From contig WTJO01000187.1 in assembly GCA_011524805.1 (NCBI GenBank), forward strand, positions 1 to 5,198: a DNA stretch of 5,198 bases, in the 5' to 3' direction. Shown piece by piece: positions 1-5,198 of the stretch. The number at the start of each line of letters is the position of its first letter. The stretch's first letter is position 1. The translations under genes and the position numbers were made by a program. Source of the stretch: Alphaproteobacteria bacterium (GTDB taxonomy: Bacteria; Pseudomonadota; Alphaproteobacteria; Puniceispirillales; Puniceispirillaceae). The notes below the pieces were generated by a model that was given only the letters and a program-made list of their open reading frames with translations, searched no databases and was not told the DNA's origin.

Positions 1-683
1 TCATTGCCAACCTGTGGTGCAACCTCTTCTTTCATCAGCCAACGGGCTGCTTGGAAATCAAGCATAAATGCCTGTGATTGCAGCAATGAGGTGTGGAGCC
101 ATTGCCCCTCGCCTGACTTTTCGCGTTCAACCAAAGCGGTTAGTACGCCCAAGGCACAAAATAAACCAGCGGTTAGGTCAGCAATCGGGATGCCAACGCG
201 CATTGGCCCGCCCTCTGGGTCGCCAGTGATTGACATCAGCCCGCCCATACCTTGGGCTATCTGATCAAAGCCGGGGCGCTTTGATAACGGGCCATCCTGT
301 CCAAAACCGGAAATAGAGGCATAGACAATGCCGCGATTAAAGGCCTTAATAGTTTCATAATCAATACCCAGCCTGTGTTTCACATCAGGGCGATAATTTT
401 CCACAATCACATCTGCTGTTTCTGCCATTTTCAGAAAAATGCTGCGCCCTTCATCCGATTTCAGATCAAGTACCATCGAGCGTTTATTACGTTGCAAATT
501 CTGAAAATCAGAACTATCCCGCGTGCCGCCCATATCAGAACCTTCAGAAGATGGCGTTTCAATTTTTATGACATTGGCACCCCAGTCAGCAAGCTGTCTT
601 ACACATGTCGGCCCTGAGCGCACACGCGTTAAATCAAGCACTGTGATATGGTCTAAAATATGACAAGCTGGTTCAAATGCCAT
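1..683 (-). CDS. Class III (CaiB/BaiF family) CoA-transferase, N-terminal part
   Basis: Partial gene: it begins with ATG at 683-681 and runs off the left edge after 227 residues, a little over half of the usual 380-420. Family III enzymes move CoA between a CoA thioester and a free carboxylic acid in the cytoplasm. Visible family marks are the N-terminal VLDLTR (15-20), LADWGANVIKIE (31-42), the NLQRNKRSMVLDLK segment (62-75), VIVENYRPDV (92-101), GFGQDGPLSKRPGFDQIAQG (126-145), SITGDPEGGPMRVG (151-164), IADLTAG (167-173) and GQWLHTSLLQ (193-202). A purine-rich GGGGAAG lies 5 bases before the ATG and supports this start. At the place where formyl-CoA transferase has its catalytic Asp (the Asp of SMQD), this protein appears to have Gln202. 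The gene is divergent from matB across a 333-bp spacer. The family call is firm; the acid substrate is unknown, since members act on carnitine, oxalate, succinate, mesaconate and others. Confidence 0.93.
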   Translation of the reverse strand, partial: MAFEPACHILDHITVLDLTRVRSGPTCVRQLADWGANVIKIETPSSEGSDMGGTRDSSDFQNLQRNKRSMVLDLKSDEGRSIFLKMAETADVIVENYRPDVKHRLGIDYETIKAFNRGIVYASISGFGQDGPLSKRPGFDQIAQGMGGLMSITGDPEGGPMRVGIPIADLTAGLFCALGVLTALVEREKSGEGQWLHTSLLQSQAFMLDFQAARWLMKEEVAPQVGN

Positions 684-698
684 CGATCTTCCCCGAAA

Positions 699-732
699 AT
701 TATACCTGTTCATCCGCACCATCACCTGTCAA
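699..732 (-). promoter_or_regulatory. Possible CoA-transferase promoter elements (proximal)
   Basis: On the minus strand a perfect TATAAT (704-699) lies 15 bases before the CoA-transferase ATG, with a perfect TTGACA (732-727) upstream. The 22-base spacing between them is too long for a normal sigma-70 promoter. Either the -10 works with a poor -35, or one of the two matches is chance. A start from this -10 would give a very short leader. Confidence 0.2.
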
Positions 733-762
733 AAAGCATTGTGAGATGCGACCCGAAAGATA

Positions 763-792
763 AGTAAAGACGGTTTTGCCGCTAGCTGTCAA
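763..792 (-). promoter_or_regulatory. Possible CoA-transferase promoter (distal)
   Basis: A minus-strand TTGACA (792-787) is followed after 18 bases by TTTACT (768-763), which matches the -10 consensus at 4 of 6 positions. Transcription would start near 756 and leave a leader of about 70 bases before the ATG at 683. Seen by consensus only. Confidence 0.22.
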
Positions 793-866
793 CAGGCATC
801 GCACATACTAATTTAGCAATATGGAAAACAGGCCTGACAGAAACTTATCAGATAGCTAATCACATT

Positions 867-894
867 TTGACACAGTATCATGACCTGACATGAT
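867..894 (+). promoter_or_regulatory. Candidate matB promoter P1
   Basis: A perfect -35 TTGACA (867-872) is followed after 16 bases by CATGAT (889-894), a 4-of-6 match to the -10. The predicted start is near 901, giving a leader of about 115 bases before the matB ATG at 1017. The -10 is the right arm of the palindrome at 877-894, so a protein bound there would block this promoter. Confidence 0.35.
877..894. promoter_or_regulatory. Candidate operator, palindrome ATCATG-N6-CATGAT
   Basis: The two 6-base arms (877-882 and 889-894) are perfect inverted repeats separated by ACCTGA. The site fills the spacer and -10 of candidate promoter P1, the usual position for a repressor operator. Malonate genes in other proteobacteria are often controlled by GntR-family repressors, but this half-site does not let me name the regulator, and no regulator gene is in the window. 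Confidence 0.35.
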
Positions 895-913
895 GAACAT
901 GAGGGGCGAGGCA

Positions 914-1027
914 ATGCTTGACAGTCAGGGCGTATCAGCTAGAACAAAAGGGATAATAAGACCCGTTCTGGCCTGCCGCTTCCCACAGGCCGGATATCTT
1001 GAGGAACAGCTATATTATGACATCTAA
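914..1027 (+). CDS. Possible 37-aa leader ORF overlapping the matB start
   Basis: A short frame from ATG 914 to TAA 1025-1027 encodes 37 residues, beginning MLDSQG and ending EEQLYYDI. GAGGGG (901-906) lies 7 bases before the ATG and is a good ribosome binding site. Further in-frame ATGs at 890, 893 and 899 would extend it to at most 45 residues. The stop lies 8 bases past the matB ATG in a different frame (11-base overlap), a layout typical of translational coupling. The frame also runs through the hairpin at 967-994, so a translating ribosome would open that hairpin and expose the matB ribosome binding site. The peptide resembles nothing I know, and an open frame this short can occur by chance. 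Confidence 0.25.
   Translation: MLDSQGVSARTKGIIRPVLACRFPQAGYLEEQLYYDI
918..945 (+). promoter_or_regulatory. Candidate matB promoter P2
   Basis: A second perfect TTGACA (918-923) is followed after 16 bases by TAGAAC (940-945), a 4-of-6 match to the -10. A start near 952 would give a leader of about 65 bases that still contains the hairpin at 967-994 but not the possible leader-ORF start. Confidence 0.25.
967..994 (+). promoter_or_regulatory. Hairpin in the matB leader
   Basis: Bases 967-975 (TCTGGCCTG) pair with 986-994 (CAGGCCGGA) to form a 9-bp stem with one G-U pair and a 10-base loop. It ends 6 bases before the GAGGAA ribosome binding site of matB. No U-rich run follows it, so it is not an intrinsic terminator. 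It may affect translation initiation or mRNA stability. Confidence 0.4.
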
Positions 1028-2537
1028 CAACATGCTTTTTGACCAGCTTTTTGCCGCGCATCAGGATAGCGAGAAAATATTTTTGCATACAGTGCAGACA
1101 GATTATAGCTATGCGCAGTTTCATCAGCTGGTGAACCAGCTTGCCAATGCGCTATTGCAGACTGGCCTCAAGACAGGTGACAGGGTGGCCGTACAGGCCG
1201 CAAAATCTGTCACACAGCTTGCGCTCTATGTTGCCACCATAAAGGCTGGCGGTGTCTATCTGCCGCTAAATACCAGCTATACCGCTTTCGAGCTTGACTA
1301 TTTCATCACCAATGCAGACGCCTCTATTGTCGTTGTGTCTGATAAGGCAGAAGCAGATATTGCGCCGATTGCCACACGCCAGAATGCCCGCCTGCTCACC
1401 CTGAATGCAGATGAGACAGGTAGTCTGACCGCCATTGCCAGCACGTCCGACACCCGCTTTGAAGCGGTATCACGTGGACCTGAAGATCTGGCCGCCATAC
1501 TATATACGTCCGGCACAACAGGCCGCTCAAAAGGGGCGCAATTATGCCATCGTAATCTGGTATCCAATACGCTTGTGTTGCGGGATTTCTGGCAGTTCAC
1601 TTCAGATGATGTGCTTCTGCATATGCTGCCGATTTATCACACACATGGGCTGTTCGTAGCCTGTAATCTGCTGGCCTTTGTCGGTGGCAGCATGATATTT
1701 CTACCACGTTTTGATGCTGACCATGCTGTGCAGTATATGAAGCAGGCAACCACCATGATGGGGGTGCCGACCTTCTATACACGTCTGCTGGATGATAGCC
1801 GGTTTGATGCCGGCCTTTCAAACCATATGAGGCTATTTATTTCAGGCTCTGCGCCATTGCTGGCTGAAACCCACAAACAGTTCGAGGCCAGAACAGGCAA
1901 ACAGATTCTGGAACGCTATGGCATGACCGAAACAAATATGAGCACTTCAAACCCGTATGATGGGGCGCGGATTGCCGGCACGGTTGGTGTGCCACTGCCG
2001 GGGGTTGAATTGCGCATAGCAGACCCAAAAACTGGCGAAGAACTTGCAGATGGCGAGATAGGCATTATCGAACTGAAAGGTGATAATGTTTTTACCGGCT
2101 ATTGGCAGATGGCAGAAAAGACTGCTGAATCCTTTCGTGATGATGGTTATTTCATTACCGGCGATATGGCCAGAATTGACGAGAATGGCTATGTGGTGAT
2201 TGTCGGGCGCGATAAGGATTTGATCATCTCGGGCGGGCTGAATATCTATCCAAAGGAAATTGAAGGCCTGATCGACACAATTGACGGCGTGGTTGAATCA
2301 GCTGTGATTGGCGCCCCGCATCCTGATTTTGGCGAAGGGGTGGTGGCTGTGATTGTTACAGCAGAGGCTGGCCTGACAGAGGCTGATATTATGGCATTTC
2401 TGGCAGACAAGCTGGCCAAATTCAAACAGCCAAAAACCTGTATCTTTGTTGAAGAGCTACCACGCAACACCATGGGAAAGGTGCAGAAAGCTGCCTTGCG
2501 GGAGCGCCATCAGCAGATATTTAACACGTCGTCCTAG
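1017..2537 (+). CDS. matB: Malonyl-CoA synthetase (malonate-CoA ligase)
   Basis: This cytoplasmic ANL-superfamily enzyme converts malonate (often also methylmalonate), ATP and CoA to the acyl-CoA, AMP and pyrophosphate. The 506 residues match the roughly 503 of R. palustris MatB. Motifs in order: P-loop YTSGTTGRSKG (163-173), PIYHTHGLF (205-213), MGVPTFYTRLL (248-258), MRLFISGSAPL (271-281), the MatB-style ERYGMTETNM followed by STSNPYDG (299-316), FITGD (379-383), hinge GRDKDLIISGGLNIYPKEIE (397-416) and PRNTMGK with catalytic Lys488 (482-488). Lys488 has the same number as the acetyl-regulated lysine reported for R. palustris MatB. In-frame TTG at 999 would add six residues, but it overlaps the GAGGAA (1001-1006) that probably serves ATG 1017, and family members begin close to the LFD motif. 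No malonyl-CoA decarboxylase or malonate transporter is in the window, so the fate of the product (lipid or polyketide synthesis, or catabolism) is open. Confidence 0.95.
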   Translation: MTSNNMLFDQLFAAHQDSEKIFLHTVQTDYSYAQFHQLVNQLANALLQTGLKTGDRVAVQAAKSVTQLALYVATIKAGGVYLPLNTSYTAFELDYFITNADASIVVVSDKAEADIAPIATRQNARLLTLNADETGSLTAIASTSDTRFEAVSRGPEDLAAILYTSGTTGRSKGAQLCHRNLVSNTLVLRDFWQFTSDDVLLHMLPIYHTHGLFVACNLLAFVGGSMIFLPRFDADHAVQYMKQATTMMGVPTFYTRLLDDSRFDAGLSNHMRLFISGSAPLLAETHKQFEARTGKQILERYGMTETNMSTSNPYDGARIAGTVGVPLPGVELRIADPKTGEELADGEIGIIELKGDNVFTGYWQMAEKTAESFRDDGYFITGDMARIDENGYVVIVGRDKDLIISGGLNIYPKEIEGLIDTIDGVVESAVIGAPHPDFGEGVVAVIVTAEAGLTEADIMAFLADKLAKFKQPKTCIFVEELPRNTMGKVQKAALRERHQQIFNTSS

Positions 2538-2575
2538 CCACTTTAAGCCAGATGGCATGCCCCTGTCATGAAATA

Positions 2576-4882
2576 TCAGAACTGGATATTCAGGGTAGAC
2601 CGGATACCATAATCTGCGGGTGAAGATGTGCTGATGGCGTTGGCACGATCATGATTAAGCTGTGTATCCAGCGTAATATTTTCATGGCCAAGCTGTTTAT
2701 TCAGGTCAAGAAAATAGCTGATCGTATCTGTTTTGCGATAGCGTTCATAATTGATCCCGACGGTACTGAAGCCGTCTTCCTTGGCGAATGGTTTTGTCGT
2801 ATTGATACCAAGCCCGCCACCACATGAGGCGTTAAGGCTGCCAGACCCGCATTTCAGCCGTGGCACAATACTGAGCAGATGGCTAGTTTGCTTGTTGTCA
2901 CGTGAAAGTGAAAATACATATTTTGGCGACAGGCTGGCGGTATATTCATGATATGTCTTGCCTGCCATCAGCCTGTCAAAGCTGGCAATACCATTTGAGA
3001 AACGGGCAGTATGTTCTGTCTGATAATTATAGAGCAGGTCGCCTGAAAATTCGTATATTGCCAGCAGACGACGTGTCTTCACTGTTTTGGAAACAGAGAA
3101 CCCTGTCTGCAGATTATAGCTTAGATAATCAGCTGTGCTTGTTACCCCGTCACGCTTTAGCACCAGATCTGTTGTGGCCAGACCGGCAGACCCGTAAATG
3201 CTGAACAGCTGGTTGACGCGCGGGCTATAGATACGATACATCCCGACGCTCGCGCCATAGGTATCGCGACTGCCGGTATAGGCGGAGTTGTAGTCTGATT
3301 TTTCTTGTGTCACATGGATAAATCTTCCCATAACTTCGCTATCATCAAGCTTTTCTTCTAGTCCTACAGAGGCGATAAGTCTGGTGGTCTCGGGCCCGCC
3401 GTCCTGATCACTCATCTCGGCAATGATTTTGGTGATCAGAGCATCACCTGAGGCGATAAGCGGCCGGTATAAGTCAAAATGCAGTTTGCCCTTATATTGC
3501 TCATCATCCGCATCAACAGATAATAGCTGCACCCCGTCTATGATTGCTGGATTGTCATCTATCTGCGCAAATCCGGCAGAGGGGGACAGCTCACCCTGTA
3601 TGTCTGGAGATGTAAATGCAGATAAAATCACCGTATCTGATGCAATTACCTGTTGATGTATTGGGGTCGCCATCACAGACTGGGTAAATCCGGTAGTGTC
3701 AGTCCCTCTCCCTGATGAGGCAGTTGTTGTTGATGCACCATCTTTTTGCAGGGTAGGCATATTCTGGGCAAGGCGTGCCCTAACAATGAGATGCTCAACA
3801 CTTGTTCTAATCAGCTTGTGAGATGCAACAATAAGCCGTTCACCTTGTTTTTGGGCCTCTGATGCAATCGTCTGTTTCAAATAAGTCATTACCTGATCAA
3901 CAAACCCGTCATCTGACCCAGTGGATGATGATGTTGTCGGCGCTGAAATATCTGAGTCATTTATTGTTACATTCGAGATTTCCGGAATTGCTGGGATCAG
4001 CCTAAAGTCATCAATTACAAATCCACAATTGCTCATATATTCCGACCCAGAGAAATCATAAACTGTGAATTCAACTACTATCGATGATGACCATCCTGCC
4101 GTAGTCGTGCCACTAAGAGAGACTGTTGTATCATCAAAAAAGAATGTTGCTGGAGCGCCACTACCACCATAATCTATTACGATAGTCGTCTCATCGTTGC
4201 TAGGATCATTTCGATCAATTACTCTTAACTCTAACGCATCTGCTGCATTGTCATATCCACTATAACTACCTGGTTCATTGCAAGCGCCGCCAGAACCATC
4301 TGCCGTTGCGGGGGACAACTCAAAAGTAAACAGGTAATCATCCCCTGGATTAATGGTGAATATCCGACTTGGGTTAAGTTTATTAGCTAAATGTAACACA
4401 TTATTTAATGCGGATCCTGCTGGCCCTAAATATCTTACATTACCCTCTAATGTTGTATCTTCCCCGGCCCATTGATTTGAACCTTCACTGAGATCAAACC
4501 CTGGGTCTGATGCCAAGTTTTCAAAAAAGCCAACCATCAAAATTTCATTGCCTTCAACCATGCTATCACTAGTTGCCGAGATCGATACATCTATTGAATC
4601 ACTTCCGGAGCTAATTGTGCGCCATCCAAGTTGATTCGCTGCGATCGAGTAGTCTAAAGCCGACGCAGTTGTGGGATTTGTTACAACTTCGACATCCACT
4701 CCACCAACGGGGGCTGTGTAGCCTAAATTGTATGTTACAGTGACACTATTTCCTTCGGTAACACTTACGTCGGCAGTTGTTCCGGCTATTATTTGAGAGC
4801 AAAATCCTGTAATGCCAATGCACACCAATATTGTTAACAGTTTCCGCCGAAATGAGAATTTGAATAAATAACTGCACATCAT
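2576..4882 (-). CDS. Autotransporter-like surface protein: Calx-beta passenger with inserted jelly-roll-like domain and C-terminal beta-barrel
   Basis: Likely a type V-secreted surface protein (768 aa from ATG 4882). Residues 1-34 look like a signal peptide: basic FRRK, hydrophobic LLTILVCIGITGFC, cleavage near IIAG. Residues 34-119 resemble a Calx-beta module (VTEGNS, LDYSI, DSMVEGNE; acidic E43, D77, E110, E113). Residues about 120-298 form a beta-rich jelly-roll-like region resembling carbohydrate-binding or DUF642-type folds, with FTINPGDDYLFTFEL and CGFVIDDFRLIP. VTINDSD (305-311) then looks like the final Calx-beta strand, so the jelly roll seems inserted. A Ser/Thr linker (312-323), a long helix (about 327-374), a spacer and a barrel (about 463-768) follow. 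The barrel has alternating polar/aromatic strands and ends in IRSTLNIQF; a terminal Phe is the outer-membrane assembly signal. No protease or other catalytic motif is seen, so adhesion or glycan binding is the inferred role. GTG 4993 would add 37 residues ahead of the signal peptide; ATG 4882 (or 4879) is preferred. AAGG lies 11 bases upstream of ATG 4882. Barrel type is inferred from pattern, not from a search. Confidence 0.83.
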   Translation of the reverse strand: MMCSYLFKFSFRRKLLTILVCIGITGFCSQIIAGTTADVSVTEGNSVTVTYNLGYTAPVGGVDVEVVTNPTTASALDYSIAANQLGWRTISSGSDSIDVSISATSDSMVEGNEILMVGFFENLASDPGFDLSEGSNQWAGEDTTLEGNVRYLGPAGSALNNVLHLANKLNPSRIFTINPGDDYLFTFELSPATADGSGGACNEPGSYSGYDNAADALELRVIDRNDPSNDETTIVIDYGGSGAPATFFFDDTTVSLSGTTTAGWSSSIVVEFTVYDFSGSEYMSNCGFVIDDFRLIPAIPEISNVTINDSDISAPTTSSSTGSDDGFVDQVMTYLKQTIASEAQKQGERLIVASHKLIRTSVEHLIVRARLAQNMPTLQKDGASTTTASSGRGTDTTGFTQSVMATPIHQQVIASDTVILSAFTSPDIQGELSPSAGFAQIDDNPAIIDGVQLLSVDADDEQYKGKLHFDLYRPLIASGDALITKIIAEMSDQDGGPETTRLIASVGLEEKLDDSEVMGRFIHVTQEKSDYNSAYTGSRDTYGASVGMYRIYSPRVNQLFSIYGSAGLATTDLVLKRDGVTSTADYLSYNLQTGFSVSKTVKTRRLLAIYEFSGDLLYNYQTEHTARFSNGIASFDRLMAGKTYHEYTASLSPKYVFSLSRDNKQTSHLLSIVPRLKCGSGSLNASCGGGLGINTTKPFAKEDGFSTVGINYERYRKTDTISYFLDLNKQLGHENITLDTQLNHDRANAISTSSPADYGIRSTLNIQF

Positions 4883-4907
4883 TTTTTCGGTAGCCTTTGA
4901 AACAATG

Positions 4908-4936
4908 CTTATAGCTCGCAAGCAAACGCAAACTTT
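4908..4936 (-). promoter_or_regulatory. Possible promoter of the autotransporter-like gene
   Basis: On the minus strand TATAAG (4913-4908) matches the -10 consensus at 5 of 6 positions and lies 25 bases before ATG 4882. The -35 position 17 bases upstream (4936-4931, AAAGTT) is weak. If used, transcription would start near 4901, ruling out the upstream GTG at 4993. Further upstream, TTGTCA-17-AAAAAT and TTGCTA-17-TAAAAA pairs are alternatives in the AT-rich stretch around 5020-5085. Confidence 0.22.
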
Positions 4937-4988
4937 GGAGTTAACGACTAATTTAAATTGTGCATTAGAACGTCTAAAAAGTATTTGG

Positions 4989-5095
4989 GTCACTGTGACG
5001 ATTGGGTTTACGCCAAAAGCCCTTTTTATGCTATGAAAAAAACACTAGCAAGGATTTATTTTTGCCCTGCTTAGCGAGTATGACAAAGTGACACT
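4989..5095. repeat. Two small odd palindromes sharing GTCACT
   Basis: GTCACTGTGAC (4989-4999) and AGTGACACT (5087-5095) are each perfect palindromes about a central base. They share the hexamer GTCACT in opposite orientation, about 100 bp apart. They sit in the spacer between the autotransporter-like gene and the divergent gene at the right edge, so they could be a pair of binding sites. They are short enough to be chance. Confidence 0.25.
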
Positions 5096-5120
5096 AAATT
5101 GCAGAATAGTAATTTGAACC

Positions 5121-5198
5121 ATGTTAGATATAGCTGCAAACCCAAGACGCCAGAGACTGGCCATCATCGCCCTATCAGGGGCAGTATTGATACTGGCC
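5121..5198 (+). CDS. Start of a membrane-anchored or exported protein (partial)
   Basis: ATG 5121 opens a frame of 26 codons to the right edge. The peptide is a short polar start, a basic cluster (NPRRQR) and a hydrophobic stretch (LAIIALSGAVLILA), as in a signal peptide or a single N-terminal membrane anchor. An in-frame TGA at 5115-5117 fixes ATG 5121 as the first possible start. No good ribosome binding site is visible. The basic-then-hydrophobic start resembles the N-terminus of the haem chaperone CcmE, but many small inner-membrane proteins begin this way, so I do not name it. It is divergent from the autotransporter-like gene. Confidence 0.45.
   Translation, partial: MLDIAANPRRQRLAIIALSGAVLILA

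Larger units (their letters stand above)
684..1016. other. Divergent intergenic control region between the CoA-transferase gene and matB
   Basis: This 333-bp spacer holds no long gene. It contains four perfect TTGACA hexamers, two on the minus strand (732-727, 792-787) facing the CoA-transferase gene and two on the plus strand (867-872, 918-923) facing matB. It also holds an 18-bp palindrome, a GC-rich hairpin and a possible leader ORF, each listed separately. The arrangement suggests that both genes are driven from here and perhaps co-regulated. All sites are read by eye from consensus matches. Confidence 0.6.

Noticed and set aside
375..617. Open frame antisense to the CoA-transferase gene
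   Set aside because: It lies wholly within the well-supported CoA-transferase frame on the other strand, and its Arg/His/Ile-rich composition is typical of a shadow frame.
740..805. Inverted repeat TGTGAGATGC (740-749) / GCATCGCACA (796-805)
   Set aside because: The 10-base arms have one mismatch and are 46 bases apart with no clear promoter relation, so this is probably chance.
999..1016. TTG at 999 as an alternative matB start
   Set aside because: The TTG overlaps the GAGGAA that probably serves ATG 1017, and MatB proteins begin shortly before the LFD motif, so the six extra residues are unlikely.
1298..1600. Open frame antisense to matB
   Set aside because: It overlaps the conserved matB P-loop region, with no ribosome binding site and no recognisable protein.
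2538..2600. Bidirectional terminator between the convergent genes
   Set aside because: Only weak structures are present: GCCA/TGGC with a two-base loop, GGCATGCC, and an AT-rich 6-bp stem AATATC/GATATT (2572-2590). None has a GC stem followed by a T run.
2902..3204. Open frame antisense to the barrel region
   Set aside because: It is a shadow of the beta-barrel coding sequence with no family features.
3899..3950. Ser/Thr- and Asp-coding repeat run as a simple-sequence repeat or phase-variation tract
   Set aside because: The GATGATGATG-like run is short and interrupted; it is an ordinary low-complexity linker rather than a slippage tract.
4780..4882. Lipoprotein signal (Cys28 in ITGFC)
   Set aside because: The residue before the Cys is Phe, which does not fit a lipobox; a normal signal peptidase I site near IIAG fits better.

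Overview
The window looks like chromosomal DNA from a marine-type alphaproteobacterium. The malonyl-CoA synthetase resembles the alphaproteobacterial (Rhodopseudomonas palustris-like) MatB type, GC is moderate (roughly 45-50%), and there is a Gram-negative outer-membrane beta-barrel protein. A SAR116-like lineage would fit, but that is a guess from composition and style, not a demonstrated placement.

Left half (1-2537): two acyl-CoA metabolism genes are divergently transcribed from a 333-bp spacer. On the minus strand is the N-terminal 227 residues of a class III (CaiB/BaiF) CoA-transferase that runs off the left edge. On the plus strand is a complete malonyl-CoA synthetase (matB, 506 aa) with all adenylate-forming motifs. 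The spacer holds four perfect TTGACA hexamers, two pointing toward each gene. It also holds an 18-bp palindrome (877-894) overlapping the best matB -10 candidate. Next come a 9-bp hairpin (967-994) just before the matB ribosome binding site and a possible 37-codon leader ORF (914-1027) that passes through the hairpin and overlaps the matB start. The pair suggests uptake and activation of malonate or a related dicarboxylate, with CoA exchange by the transferase; the substrate of the transferase cannot be read from the sequence.

Right half (2538-5198): converging on matB with a 38-bp gap and no clear terminator is a large minus-strand gene for an exported, autotransporter-like protein of about 768 aa. 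It has a signal peptide, a Calx-beta-like module, a jelly-roll-like beta-sandwich that appears to be inserted inside that module, a long alpha-helical segment, a spacer, and a roughly 300-residue C-terminal beta-barrel ending in Phe. The passenger-coding DNA is clearly more AT-rich than the barrel-coding DNA, suggesting passenger exchange onto a resident translocator. This mosaic surface protein is the most unusual item in the window. At the right edge a divergent plus-strand gene begins (26 codons seen), starting with a short basic segment followed by a hydrophobic membrane segment.

No tRNA, rRNA, CRISPR, insertion sequence or attachment site was seen.
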